This document shows, piece by piece, positions 33,405 to 41,992 of a DNA stretch of 64,000 nucleotides. Location: assembly GCA_900763885.1 (NCBI GenBank), contig CAAFLY010000061.1, positions 1-64,000 of the forward strand. Reading direction: 5' to 3'. Both the position numbers and the translations under genes were made by a program. The stretch's first letter is position 1. Every line of letters begins with the position of its first letter. Under the pieces are notes generated by a model, which did not search any database, was not told the origin of the DNA, and saw nothing but the letters and a program-made list of their open reading frames with translations. Origin of the DNA: Clostridia bacterium. Its GTDB lineage: Bacteria; Bacillota; Clostridia; Oscillospirales; CAG-272.

Positions 33405-33461
33405 CCTTCGGGAGGCGCAGACATAAGGTTGTTTTTGCATAGCCTCGACCTGTCAATCGCG
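33405..33461 (+). repeat. Intergenic repeat, unit 2
   Basis: A second copy of the same element: GAGGCGCAGACATAAGGTTG, TTTTTGCATAGCC, then CGACC and TCAATCGCG. It lies ahead of the lipoprotein gene at 33486. By eye it shares roughly two thirds of its bases with unit 1. Confidence 0.55.
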
Positions 33462-33485
33462 CTCCCAATACCATCGGAGGACACT

Positions 33486-34583
33486 ATGAAAGCGCAGCTC
33501 TGCCGTATGCTTGCCGCACTGCTTTGTGTCTGTACTGTGACCGGCTGTTCGGCAAACAAGGAAATGCCTACAGGCTATTTGACAACCATTACGAAAAAAG
33601 AGCATCGGACCACCGTGATCGAGCCGGTCTGGCTCCAGCCGGACGAGGGAAGGGTCACACCGGTCTGCGATGAGGAGCACCACGGTGCGGACTGTCCCTT
33701 CTATGGCATGGACGAATCGGTGCGCTCCTATCTGACCCGCGACGACGACACGATCTATTACGTCACGGAAACGGCGGCGGACAGCGGCGAAAAAACGGCG
33801 ACGCTGTGGGAATACACGATCCGAAACGGCAGGACAAAACGGATCGACAGCCGCACCGACACGCTCTGGCGCTCGAAAACGCTCATGAAGGACGGGTATC
33901 TGTTCCAGTGGGAGCGGGACGCGGCAGAGGAGAGGTATGATCTCACCTGCATGGCGCTTTCCGATCGTGCGCATGAGAAGCGGACGGTCATGGAGATCCC
34001 GCAGACGATCAGGACGTCCAAAAGCGGCAAGATCGCGTATTATCTCATGGACGATGCCGCCGGGTATCCCTGCGGATTTTACAGCGCGGATTGGAAATTT
34101 ACCGCCAAACCGCCGACAAGAACGCTCCTTTTCTACGACGCCAAATGTCGGATCACGGGCATCTGGTTTGAGGACGACGCGATTTACTGGCGCGGACAGC
34201 TGCGTTACGACGCGGAATCCGACGAGCAGACGCTGTACCGGTACGATCCGAAAACGTGCGCTACCACGGAGGTATGCTCTCTGTACAGCGGCACACAGAT
34301 GATCGGACGGGGTGACTTCTTCTATTATATCCATCATACGACGACCCCGGGCGGAGAATCGCGGTGCGAATTCAGCCGTCTGCGCAAATCCACAGGAGAG
34401 AGCAAGGTGCTCGAAACGCTGCCCGATGGATGGCGATCCGATACGCCGCCACAGGTGTACGGTGCGTGGATCCTCTTTCGGGTAAGGACAGCATCGGAAT
34501 CGGCGGAGACTGGCGCGGAAGCCTTCTACTGCTGGAACACGGACACCGGCGCGGGAAAGCTCATCCCGGCGGCAGTCTCCTAA
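33486..34583 (+). CDS. Hypothetical lipoprotein (365 aa)
   Basis: A lipoprotein with signal CRMLAALLCVCTVTGC and a mature domain of about 345 residues. It reads like a beta-rich surface domain (DEEHHGADCPFYGMDES, then TIYYVTETAADSGEKTATLW and LWRSKTLMKDGYLFQW). Repeated Tyr/Trp and Asp-rich turns suggest a propeller-like fold, as in the lipoprotein at 31505, though the two do not look closely related. No enzymatic motif is identified. ATG 33486 follows TCGGAGG. Confidence 0.65.
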   Translation: MKAQLCRMLAALLCVCTVTGCSANKEMPTGYLTTITKKEHRTTVIEPVWLQPDEGRVTPVCDEEHHGADCPFYGMDESVRSYLTRDDDTIYYVTETAADSGEKTATLWEYTIRNGRTKRIDSRTDTLWRSKTLMKDGYLFQWERDAAEERYDLTCMALSDRAHEKRTVMEIPQTIRTSKSGKIAYYLMDDAAGYPCGFYSADWKFTAKPPTRTLLFYDAKCRITGIWFEDDAIYWRGQLRYDAESDEQTLYRYDPKTCATTEVCSLYSGTQMIGRGDFFYYIHHTTTPGGESRCEFSRLRKSTGESKVLETLPDGWRSDTPPQVYGAWILFRVRTASESAETGAEAFYCWNTDTGAGKLIPAAVS

Positions 34584-34587
34584 GGAT

Positions 34588-34652
34588 ACTCTGATTTAAG
34601 GTTATTTTTGCGATAAAGCCCATGCATCCGAGCGTTTTGGCGCGAAATTACG
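34588..34652 (+). repeat. Intergenic repeat copy resembling the one after rnfB
   Basis: TTTAAGGTT, TTTTTGCG, AAA, CCAT, then GTTTTGGCGCGAAAT follow the order and spacing of the 7577-7645 element. It lies between the lipoprotein stop and the acn-icd terminator. Confidence 0.45.
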
Positions 34653-34674
34653 ACGCAGGAAACAGAAATCAACC

Positions 34675-34724
34675 GAAAAAACCGCTCCTTTCCCATTTTC
34701 GGATGGGAAGCAGAGCGGTTTTTC
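34675..34724. terminator. Bidirectional terminator between the lipoprotein and icd
   Basis: AAAAAACCGCTC pairs with GAGCGGTTTTT, with an inner TTCCCAT/ATGGGAA hairpin. T tracts on both strands allow it to end the convergent plus and minus transcripts. Confidence 0.85.
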
Positions 34725-34739
34725 TATGGTTTCGATGGG

Positions 34740-35939
34740 TTACAGTCTTTGTGCGATGGCTTCCAGGAATTCGACGGTGCCCAGCTTGTGTACCTCCGGC
34801 AGAGTGGACATGGCGGCAAGGTCGCCGGTCATATAGCCCGCCTCGATGGTGGAGATCGTCGCTTTTTCGAGACGGTTTGCAAAATCGGACAGTGCGGGGA
34901 GGTTGTCCAGCTCGCCGCGTTTCCGCAGTGCGCCGGTCCATGCGAAAATGGTGGCAACGCTGTTTGTGGAGGTCGGCTCGCCCTTCAGATACTTGTAATA
35001 ATGGCGTTGGACCGTGCCGTGCGCCGCTTCGTATTCGTACACGCCGGTCGGAGAAACCAGCACGGAGGTCATCATGGCAAGAGAACCGTAGGCGGTCGCG
35101 ACCATATCACTCATCACGTCGCCGTCGTAGTTCTTGCATGCCCAGATATAGCCGCCGTCCGAGCGGATCACACGGGCGACCGCGTCGTCGATGAGGGTGT
35201 AGAAGTAGGTGATGCCGGCAGACGCGAATTTGTCCTTGTATTCGTTTTCGTAAATCTCCTCGAAGATGTCCTTGAATCTGTGGTCGTAGGTTTTGGAGAT
35301 CGTGTCCTTCGCGCCGAACCAGAGATCCTTTTTCGTGTCGAGGGCGTAGTTGAAGCAGCACCGTGCGAAGCTGGCGATGGACGCGTCTACGTTGTGGATG
35401 CCCTGTACGATCCCGCCGGATTCTCCGAACTGGTGGATCAGCCTGCGGGTTTCCGTGCCGTCCGGTGCGGTGCAGACCAGCTCACACCTGCTCCCCGCCT
35501 CCACGCGCATTTCCGTGTTCTTGTAAATATCGCCGTACGCGTGACGGGCGATGGTGATCGGCTTAGTCCATGTCGGGATGTACGGCGTGATGCCCTTCAC
35601 GAGGATCGGCGTGCGGAATACGGTGCCGTCGAGGATGGCGCGGATCGTTCCGTTCGGGGATTTCCACATTTCCTTGAGGTGATATTCCTCCACGCGCTGT
35701 GCGTTCGGCGTGATGGTCGCGCACTTGACGGCGACCCCGTATTTCTTCGTCGCCTCCGCGGAATCGATCGTCACCTGGTCGTCCGTTTCGTTCCGGTGGA
35801 CAAGACCGAGGTCGTAGTATTCCGTTTTCAGCTCCACATATGGAGAGATGAGGATCTCCTTGATCTTTTCCCAGATCACCCGGGTCATTTCGTCGCCGTC
35901 CATCTCGACAAGCGGCGTTTTCATCGGAATTTTTGCCAT
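34740..35939 (-). CDS. icd: NADP-type isocitrate dehydrogenase (eukaryote-like subfamily)
   Basis: Converts isocitrate to 2-oxoglutarate and CO2, making NADPH and supplying the glutamate precursor. The 399 residues start [20 protein letters not shown]. They contain the substrate-binding [24 protein letters not shown] and the metal-binding [34 protein letters not shown] is characteristic of the homodimeric eukaryote-like subfamily. ATG 35939-35937 is preceded by GAAAGGAA. It lies 24 bases downstream of aconitase on the same strand. Citrate synthase is not in the window, so an incomplete oxidative branch is plausible. Confidence 0.93.
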   Translation of the reverse strand: MAKIPMKTPLVEMDGDEMTRVIWEKIKEILISPYVELKTEYYDLGLVHRNETDDQVTIDSAEATKKYGVAVKCATITPNAQRVEEYHLKEMWKSPNGTIRAILDGTVFRTPILVKGITPYIPTWTKPITIARHAYGDIYKNTEMRVEAGSRCELVCTAPDGTETRRLIHQFGESGGIVQGIHNVDASIASFARCCFNYALDTKKDLWFGAKDTISKTYDHRFKDIFEEIYENEYKDKFASAGITYFYTLIDDAVARVIRSDGGYIWACKNYDGDVMSDMVATAYGSLAMMTSVLVSPTGVYEYEAAHGTVQRHYYKYLKGEPTSTNSVATIFAWTGALRKRGELDNLPALSDFANRLEKATISTIEAGYMTGDLAAMSTLPEVHKLGTVEFLEAIAQRL

Positions 35940-35963
35940 ATTTCTGTGGATTCCTTTCTGTTC

Positions 35964-37901
35964 TTATTTCGAGAGCTGTGCCTTTGTGAAGTCGAGCAGG
36001 CCGCCGCAGAGCAGGATCTCCCGCATCCGTTCGCTGAGAGGACATTCGACCGGGATCTCGACCTTTTTCGTTTCGTTGTATACGGTAAGCGGCTGACCGC
36101 ACGCGATTTTTTCCCGCAGTCCGGTGAGAGAGAGGGTGTCTCCCGCGTCGATCTTGTCGTAATCGGCCTCGTTTGCGAATGTCAGCGGCAGAATCCCTGC
36201 GTTGATGAGGTTTTGACGGTGGATCCTTGCGAAGGATTTCACAAGCACCGCCTTCACGCCGAGATACAGCGGAGCCAGAGCCGCGTGTTCACGGGAGGAG
36301 CCCTGTCCGTAGTTCGTGCCGCCGACTACGATGCTTGCGCCGAGCTTCTGCGCACGTTCCGGGAAGTCCGGATCGCATACGGCAAAGCAGTGCTTCGAGA
36401 TCGCGGGAATGTTCGAGCGCAGCGGCAGGATCTTCGCACCTGCGGGCATGATGTGGTCGGTTGTGATGTTGTCACCGACCTTCAGGGAAACGGGGCAGAC
36501 GATGCTGTCGGCAAGCGGCGCGGTCTCCGGATATTCCTTGATGTTCGGACCGCGCAGGATCTCCACGTTTTTCGCGTCCTCAGGAGAGGCGGGCAGGGTG
36601 ATCATGTTGTCGTTTACAGTAAAATGGGCCGGCATATCGATCTGCGGCATGATTCCTATCGCACGCGGATCGGTGAGGTACCCGGCAATGGCGGATGCGG
36701 CTGCCACCTCGGGGGATACGAGATAGATCCTGCCATCCTTTGTGCCGCTGCGTCCCTCAAAATTCCGGTTGAAGGTGCGCAGGGAAATGCCTCCGGAGTT
36801 CGGGGACTGTCCCATACCGATGCACGGCCCGCACGCGGATTCCAGTACTCTTGCGCCCGCGTCGATCATATCGTTCAGCGCACCGTTTGCGGAGAGCATG
36901 GTCAGCACCTGCTTGGAGCCGGGCGCGATGGCAAGGGATACGTCGGGATGGACCGTCTTTCCCTTCAGGATATAGGCGACCTTCATCATATCGACAAAGG
37001 AGCTGTTCGTGCAGGAGCCGATGCAGACCTGATCCACCTTGATCCTGCCGATCTCCGAAAGGGGCGCTACGTTGTCCGGCGAATGGGGACGTGCCGCCAT
37101 CGGCTCCAGTGCGGAGAGATCGATCGTGACCGTCTCATCGTATTCTGCGTCCGGATCGGCACAAAGCGGGACCCAGACCTCGCCTCTGCCCTGCGCGTCC
37201 AGAAACGCCTTTGTCACGTCGTCGGAGGGGAAGATGGACGTGGTCGCGCCAAGCTCGGCGCCCATATTGGCGATTGTGGCGCGTTCGGGAACGGACAGAG
37301 TGGATACGCCCTCGCCGGTATATTCCATGATCTTGCCTACGCCGCCCTTGACGGTCAGTCTGCGCAGCACCTCCAGGATCACGTCCTTCGCGGAAACCCA
37401 GTCGGAGAGAGAGCCGGTGAGGACAACGTTCACGATCTTCGGATAGGTGATGTAGTACGCGCCGCCGCCCATCGCCACTGCGACATCCAGTCCGCCCGCG
37501 CCGATGGCGATCATGCCGAGTCCGCCACCGGTCGGTGTATGGCTGTCGGAGCCGATGAGGGTCTTACCGGGCGCGCCGAACCGTTCGAGATGCACCTGAT
37601 GGCAGATGCCGTTGCCGGGACGGGAGAAATATATGCCGTGCTTCTTCGCCACGGAGCCGATGAACCGATGGTCGTCCGCGTTTTCGAAGCCGTTTTGCAG
37701 CGTGTTGTGATCGACATACGCCACGGACCGCTCGGTGCGCACCTGATCGATGCCCATCGCTTCAAATTCGATATATGCCATCGTGCCGGTCGCGTCCTGC
37801 GTCAGGGTCTGATCGATCTTCAGACCGATCTCCTGCCCCTTCACAAATTCGCCGTCGACGACGTGGGCCTTCAGTATTTTTTCCGCAAGTGTGAGTCCCA
37901 T
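35964..37901 (-). CDS. acnA: Aconitate hydratase
   Basis: Isomerises citrate and isocitrate through a 4Fe-4S cluster. The 645-residue length fits the shorter single-chain aconitase type. Cluster Cys residues are in IGSCTNSSF (near 298) and ACGPCIGMGQ (near 355 and 358). Substrate-binding segments include SDSHTPTGGGLG, PVSLKVGDNITTDHIMPAGA and GGTNYGQGSSREHAALAPL. I choose ATG 37901-37899, preceded by AAAGGA; a longer upstream frame lacks family similarity. It is the first gene of the acn-icd operon, driven by a near-perfect sigma-A promoter. Confidence 0.92.
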   Translation of the reverse strand: MGLTLAEKILKAHVVDGEFVKGQEIGLKIDQTLTQDATGTMAYIEFEAMGIDQVRTERSVAYVDHNTLQNGFENADDHRFIGSVAKKHGIYFSRPGNGICHQVHLERFGAPGKTLIGSDSHTPTGGGLGMIAIGAGGLDVAVAMGGGAYYITYPKIVNVVLTGSLSDWVSAKDVILEVLRRLTVKGGVGKIMEYTGEGVSTLSVPERATIANMGAELGATTSIFPSDDVTKAFLDAQGRGEVWVPLCADPDAEYDETVTIDLSALEPMAARPHSPDNVAPLSEIGRIKVDQVCIGSCTNSSFVDMMKVAYILKGKTVHPDVSLAIAPGSKQVLTMLSANGALNDMIDAGARVLESACGPCIGMGQSPNSGGISLRTFNRNFEGRSGTKDGRIYLVSPEVAAASAIAGYLTDPRAIGIMPQIDMPAHFTVNDNMITLPASPEDAKNVEILRGPNIKEYPETAPLADSIVCPVSLKVGDNITTDHIMPAGAKILPLRSNIPAISKHCFAVCDPDFPERAQKLGASIVVGGTNYGQGSSREHAALAPLYLGVKAVLVKSFARIHRQNLINAGILPLTFANEADYDKIDAGDTLSLTGLREKIACGQPLTVYNETKKVEIPVECPLSERMREILLCGGLLDFTKAQLSK

Positions 37902-37985
37902 ATAGTATTCCTTTCTGCTTCCCGTATTGCGCCGTAGACTGCATAACAGCTCATAAATATACGGCGTATGTACACTGATACCTAT

Positions 37986-38014
37986 ATTATACCACACAGA
38001 ATGAATCGTGTCAA
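37986..38014 (-). promoter_or_regulatory. Strong promoter of acn-icd
   Basis: Read on the minus strand: consensus TTGACA (38014-38009), a 17-bp spacer ending in TGG, and consensus TATAAT (37991-37986), about 85 bases before the aconitase start. Confidence 0.85.
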
Positions 38015-38112
38015 CCGACAGAATGCAAAAACCGCGGGAATCATCGGATATAAGCGGGGATTGCTGCATGAAAATCGGAGTGTCACGTCATTTCGCGTGG
38101 GAGGTTTTTGGA

Positions 38113-38164
38113 TAAAAAAACGTTCCTGTGCCGTGGGGGGTGATCGATACGGCAAGGAACGTCC
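38113..38164 (-). terminator. Intrinsic terminator after mscS
   Basis: On the minus strand, ACGTTCCTTGCCGT pairs with ACGGCACAGGAACGT (one small bulge), followed by TTTTTTT. It ends the mscS transcript and lies close to the acn promoter. Confidence 0.8.
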
Positions 38165-38170
38165 TTTTGG

Positions 38171-38977
38171 TTACTGGGTCACATGTACGTCGAGCTGCGG
38201 ATACGGGATCGAGATGCCGAACTGATCGAACGCCTTTTTCACGTCCTCAAACATGGCAAAGTACACGGTCCAGTAATTCTCGGCTTCCACCCACAGACGG
38301 AGCTTGACGGTGATCGCGGAGTCTCCGTGTCCGGCAATCAATACCTCCGGCGCGGGATCCTTCAGCACATTGTCGTCGCTGGCAGCCGTCGCGAGAAGCA
38401 CCTTGCGCGCAAGATCGAGATCGGTGTTGTACGATATGTTGAAGTCGAAATCAATCCGGCGCGTGGATTCCGTGGAGAGGTTGTTGATGCTGCAGCCGGT
38501 GAGCTGACTGTTCGGCACAGCGACGCTCTGGTTGTCCGGTGTGATGAGGGTCGTGTAGTAGAGTCCGATGTCCTTGACCACACCGGATACGCTGCCCGCG
38601 ATGATGAAGTCGCCGACATGGAACGGGCGGCACACCACGAGCACAACACCGGAGGCGATGTTGGACAGACCGCCCTGGAGCGCCAGACCGATCGCCAGAC
38701 CGACGGTACCGAGCAGAGCGATGATGGAGGACGACGGTACGCCGAGCTTTTCCACCACGGCGATGAGCAGCACGAGCTTGAGGACCACGCGCGCGGCGTT
38801 GGTCATGAAGGACTGGATATTGACCTCCATCCGTTCATAAAGCTTCGTGTGAGCGATTTTCCTGACAAGTACGTCGATGACCTTGCAGCCGACGAGGAGG
38901 ATCAGCAGAGCGATGATGATCCGGATCGCACCGGGCAAAAGGGTATCGGATAAGAAGCTGGTCAGCCATTCAGGCAT
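38171..38977 (-). CDS. mscS: Small-conductance mechanosensitive channel, MscS family
   Basis: A homo-heptameric osmotic-release channel. It has 268 residues, with three membrane segments (about 15-33, 60-80, 85-105). The pore-lining helix carries the typical small-residue pattern GTVGLAIGLALQGGLSNIA. The beta domain FHVGDFIIAGSVSGVVKDIG and IPNS-type segment (VPNSQLTGCSINNLS) follow, then the mixed C-terminal domain. The start at 38977 follows AAAGGATG; an upstream in-frame ATG adds residues unlike the family. Confidence 0.9.
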   Translation of the reverse strand: MPEWLTSFLSDTLLPGAIRIIIALLILLVGCKVIDVLVRKIAHTKLYERMEVNIQSFMTNAARVVLKLVLLIAVVEKLGVPSSSIIALLGTVGLAIGLALQGGLSNIASGVVLVVCRPFHVGDFIIAGSVSGVVKDIGLYYTTLITPDNQSVAVPNSQLTGCSINNLSTESTRRIDFDFNISYNTDLDLARKVLLATAASDDNVLKDPAPEVLIAGHGDSAITVKLRLWVEAENYWTVYFAMFEDVKKAFDQFGISIPYPQLDVHVTQ

Positions 38978-39020
38978 GAAAAACACATCCTTTCGATAAG
39001 GGAACTGTAACCTGTCTACT

Positions 39021-39049
39021 ATTATACTGTATCCGGCGCGAAAAATCAA
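39021..39049 (-). promoter_or_regulatory. Promoter of mscS
   Basis: Read on the minus strand: TTGATT (39049-39044), a 17-bp spacer and TATAAT (39026-39021), about 45 bases before the start. Confidence 0.7.
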
Positions 39050-39131
39050 CGGGATGGTGTGATATTTCAGAAATGTTCACAAAACGGAGAGAAATTTGTG
39101 CAAATAGGCGCGGGGTGCGGACGGTGCCGCG

Positions 39132-41414
39132 TCACTTCCGCAGCTCCACTCTGCGGATCTTACCGGAGATCGTTTTCGGCAGCTCCGGCAAAAATTCCAC
39201 GATGCGCGGGTATTTGTAGGGCGCTGTATGCTCCTTGACGTAGGTCTGGATCTCCTTTTTCAGCGCGTCCGAACCTTCCTTACCCTTGACAAGCACAATG
39301 GACGCCTTGACGACCTGTCCGCGGATCGGATCGGGAACGGCGGTGATGGCGCATTCCAGCACATACGGCAGCTCCATGATCACGGATTCGATCTCAAACG
39401 GCCCGATGCGATAGCCGGAGGACTTGATCACATCGTCGATCCGTCCGACATACCAGAAATAGCCGTCCTCATCGCGCCATGCCGTGTCGCCGGTGTGGTA
39501 ATAACCGTCGTGCCATACCTTCTTCGTCGCTTCCTCATCGTGGTAGTAGCCGAGGAACAGACCGCACGGCACGCCTTCCTTCGTCCGCACCACGATCTCG
39601 CCCGTTTCACCGACGTCGCAGGAGCGTCCGTCCGCGTCCACGATATCCACATCGTACATGGGCGACGGATGGCCCATCGAGCCCGGCTTCGGCGTGTCTC
39701 CGACAAAGTTGCCGATGGTGAGCGTGGTCTCCGTCTGACCGAAGCCCTCCATCAGCGACAGGCCCGTATATTCGCGGAACTTGTAGAACACCTCCGGATT
39801 GAGCGCTTCTCCGGCGATGGTGGCATGCTTCAGCGAGGACAGATCGTAGTTTTCGAGATGCTCCTTGATGAAGAAGCGGAACATGGTCGGCGGCGCGCAG
39901 AAGGTCGTGATGTGGTACCGGGCAAAGAGCGGCAGCAGATCGTGCGCGTCGAATTTGTCAAAGTCATACGCAAACACGCAGCTTTCGCAGAGCCACTGGC
40001 CGTACAGCTTGCCCCAGAGCGCCTTGCCCCAGCCGGTATCGGAGATCGTGAAGTGGATCCCCTCCGGATCGACGTTGTGCCAGTACCGGGCGGTGATATA
40101 GTGGCCGAGCGCGTATTTGAAGCTGTGTGCCGCGACCTTCGGGTATCCCGTTGTACCGGAGGTGAAGAGCATGTACATCGGTTTGTCGCCGCAGACGTCC
40201 ACACGTCTTTCCCAGGTATCGGGATAGTTCATAAACTCCGTGTCGAAGGAGTGCCAGCCGTCGCGCTCCCCGTGCGAGATCATCTTGATGAGACCCGGAT
40301 CGACCGCGGCTGCCGCGTTTTCGGCGTGCATGGCGGTTTCCCCATCGGCGGTGCAGACAATGGCGCGCACATCGGCGGCCTTGTAGCGGTAGGCGAAATC
40401 CTTTTCCACGAGCATGAATGTGGCAGGGATCGCGACCGCGCCGAGCTTATGGAGTGCCAGAGAGGCGATCCAGAACTGCCAGTGCCGCTTCAGCACGAGC
40501 ATAACGGTATCCCCCTCGCGGATGCCGAGCGACACGAAATAGTTTGCCGCGCGGTTGGAGAGCAGAGACAGCTCGCGGAAGGTGAACAGAGTCTCGTTCT
40601 TTTCGCGGTCGAGGTGTAAAAGCGCGAGCTTGTCGGGGCATTTTGCGGCAAGAGCGTCCACAACATCGTAGGCAAAGTTGAACTTGTCCGCGTCGTGGAA
40701 GCGGATTTCCTTGAGTTTTCCGTTTTCCTCCACGCATTCGACGAATTTCGCGGCGACCGGATCCTTCGGCAGAGGCGAGAGGGTGTTGTATTTGACCTCG
40801 GGCAGGACAGGGGTTTCCAGATTCTCCGGATAATCGTACGCCGCCGCTCCGCTTGCGATGATGACAGCGAGGAACCGGCACTCTTCACCGTCCACGGCGA
40901 TCATACCGTGCGGCTTGGAGCTGTCGTAATAGATGGAGTCGCCCGGTTCCAGGATCTCCTCATGGCCGTCGATCACGGTTTTCAGTCTGCCGGAGAGGAT
41001 ATAGTCGAATTCATGGCCCTCGTGACGGCTCAGCTTGATCGGTGCGTGCTGCTCCTCCAGCGAGAAGGGCGCGGTGACGACAAAGGGCTCAACGGTCTTG
41101 TTCTTGAACAGCGGCGCCAGGTTTTCATAACGGAAGCCGCGCCGCCGTGCGATCGGAAGTCCGCGGCCTGCCCGGGTGATGCTGTATTCCTCCAGCGTCG
41201 GACTTTCGCCCTTCAGGAGGTCGGTGGTATCCACGCCGAGCCTTGCAGCGCACTTATAAATGAAGGTGAAAGTAAAATCCGTCTCCCCGGCCTCGAGGGT
41301 GCGATAATTTTCCAGCGACACGCCGGTGCACTGCGCCATTTCCGCCTCGGAGATACCAAGGATCTCTCTCGACTCCCGAATACGGTGCGCGACTTCTTTG
41401 ATGATCTTTTCCAT
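39132..41414 (-). CDS. XRE-cupin regulator fused to an AMP-forming acyl/aryl-CoA ligase
   Basis: A 760-residue three-part protein. Residues 1-70 are an XRE-type helix-turn-helix (RIRESREILGISEAEMAQCT, then YRTLEAGETDFTFTFIYKCA). Residues about 95-190 form a cupin (LSRHEGHEFDYILSGRLK, DGHEEILEPGDSIYYDSSKP). Residues about 225-760 are an AMP-binding ligase: MLFTSGTTGYPKVA near 416, MEGFGQTETTLT, YHTGDTAWRDEDGYFW, GRIDDVIKSSGYRIGPFE and the C-terminal catalytic Lys in KTISGKIRR near 748. It would activate a carboxylic acid to its acyl-CoA and may also bind DNA. ATG 41414-41412 follows GGAGC. It is downstream of a T-box leader. The acid substrate is unknown. Confidence 0.88.
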   Translation of the reverse strand: MEKIIKEVAHRIRESREILGISEAEMAQCTGVSLENYRTLEAGETDFTFTFIYKCAARLGVDTTDLLKGESPTLEEYSITRAGRGLPIARRRGFRYENLAPLFKNKTVEPFVVTAPFSLEEQHAPIKLSRHEGHEFDYILSGRLKTVIDGHEEILEPGDSIYYDSSKPHGMIAVDGEECRFLAVIIASGAAAYDYPENLETPVLPEVKYNTLSPLPKDPVAAKFVECVEENGKLKEIRFHDADKFNFAYDVVDALAAKCPDKLALLHLDREKNETLFTFRELSLLSNRAANYFVSLGIREGDTVMLVLKRHWQFWIASLALHKLGAVAIPATFMLVEKDFAYRYKAADVRAIVCTADGETAMHAENAAAAVDPGLIKMISHGERDGWHSFDTEFMNYPDTWERRVDVCGDKPMYMLFTSGTTGYPKVAAHSFKYALGHYITARYWHNVDPEGIHFTISDTGWGKALWGKLYGQWLCESCVFAYDFDKFDAHDLLPLFARYHITTFCAPPTMFRFFIKEHLENYDLSSLKHATIAGEALNPEVFYKFREYTGLSLMEGFGQTETTLTIGNFVGDTPKPGSMGHPSPMYDVDIVDADGRSCDVGETGEIVVRTKEGVPCGLFLGYYHDEEATKKVWHDGYYHTGDTAWRDEDGYFWYVGRIDDVIKSSGYRIGPFEIESVIMELPYVLECAITAVPDPIRGQVVKASIVLVKGKEGSDALKKEIQTYVKEHTAPYKYPRIVEFLPELPKTISGKIRRVELRK

Positions 41415-41463
41415 GTGACAAGCTCCTGTTCTATATGGATTTTTGGACTGTCGGGGCTGTCTT

Positions 41464-41757
41464 TTGACAAACAAAAAATCCGCCCCAAAATGCTTTGAGA
41501 CGGATGATACATCCGCGGTACCACTCAAATTGCATCGTACAGCTGCGATGCCACTCTGCGGGTTCAGACAAACCCTCTGCACTCACGCGGCAGCACACGG
41601 GGAACGATTACTCAGCGGATGATACGATCACGCCTTTCCTTTCCCGACTCGGAAGGGATAGAACCGCGTCTCACGATACCTGCATTCCACCACCGCAGGC
41701 TCTCTGGCTCGTGCATCAGACAGGATTCCGTCTTCGTCAACGTCTTTCTTTGGAAGT
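41464..41757 (-). ncRNA. T-box leader upstream of the CoA ligase
   Basis: On the minus strand the leader shows a Stem I with the conserved AGAGAG of the distal region (41705-41700), followed by the apical stem CCTGC/GCAGG. It also has the T-box sequence TTTGAGTGGTACCGCGG (41529-41513), and an intrinsic terminator ATCCGTCTCAAA/TTTGGGGCGGAT (41505-41478) followed by six T. A competing antiterminator can form with the T-box bulge. The specifier loop probably lies in GCGGTTCTATCCC (41667-41655). TTC, TAT or ATC could be the specifier, and I cannot fix it without folding. The aa-tRNA sensed is therefore open. Confidence 0.88.
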
Positions 41758-41763
41758 GCCTTT

Positions 41764-41792
41764 ATTATAGCACGACGGCTCCTCTTTGTCAA
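41764..41792 (-). promoter_or_regulatory. Consensus promoter of the T-box transcript
   Basis: Read on the minus strand: TTGACA (41792-41787), a 17-bp spacer ending in TGC and TATAAT (41769-41764). It is a full match to the sigma-A consensus. Confidence 0.88.
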
Positions 41793-41884
41793 GTGTGCAA
41801 AACCGGAAGAAAATCGGTGCACTGCCCGGCAAAAATCGTGAAAAAACGACAGAGAGATTTTTCACTCTGATTTGCCCTCCCGTA

Positions 41885-41913
41885 TTGCAAAATGGCGCGG
41901 GATATGCTAAAAT
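41885..41913 (+). promoter_or_regulatory. Promoter of the glycosidase operon
   Basis: TTGCAA (41885-41890), a 17-bp spacer ending in TGC and TAAAAT (41908-41913), about 80 bases before ATG 41993 and divergent from the T-box promoter. Confidence 0.65.
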
Positions 41914-41992
41914 GAAAACAGCGAACCCGGCGGCATACAAACAGACCATATCCCGCCGGAGACCACAGATATACAGATATAAGGAGAGAACC

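Noticed and set aside
34749..37937. Plus-strand frame of about 1060 codons opposite icd and acn
   Set aside because: Both sense genes are confidently conserved enzymes. High G+C leaves few antisense stops, and the translation has no domain features.
39228..40619. Plus-strand frame opposite the CoA ligase
   Set aside because: Antisense shadow of a conserved ligase domain.
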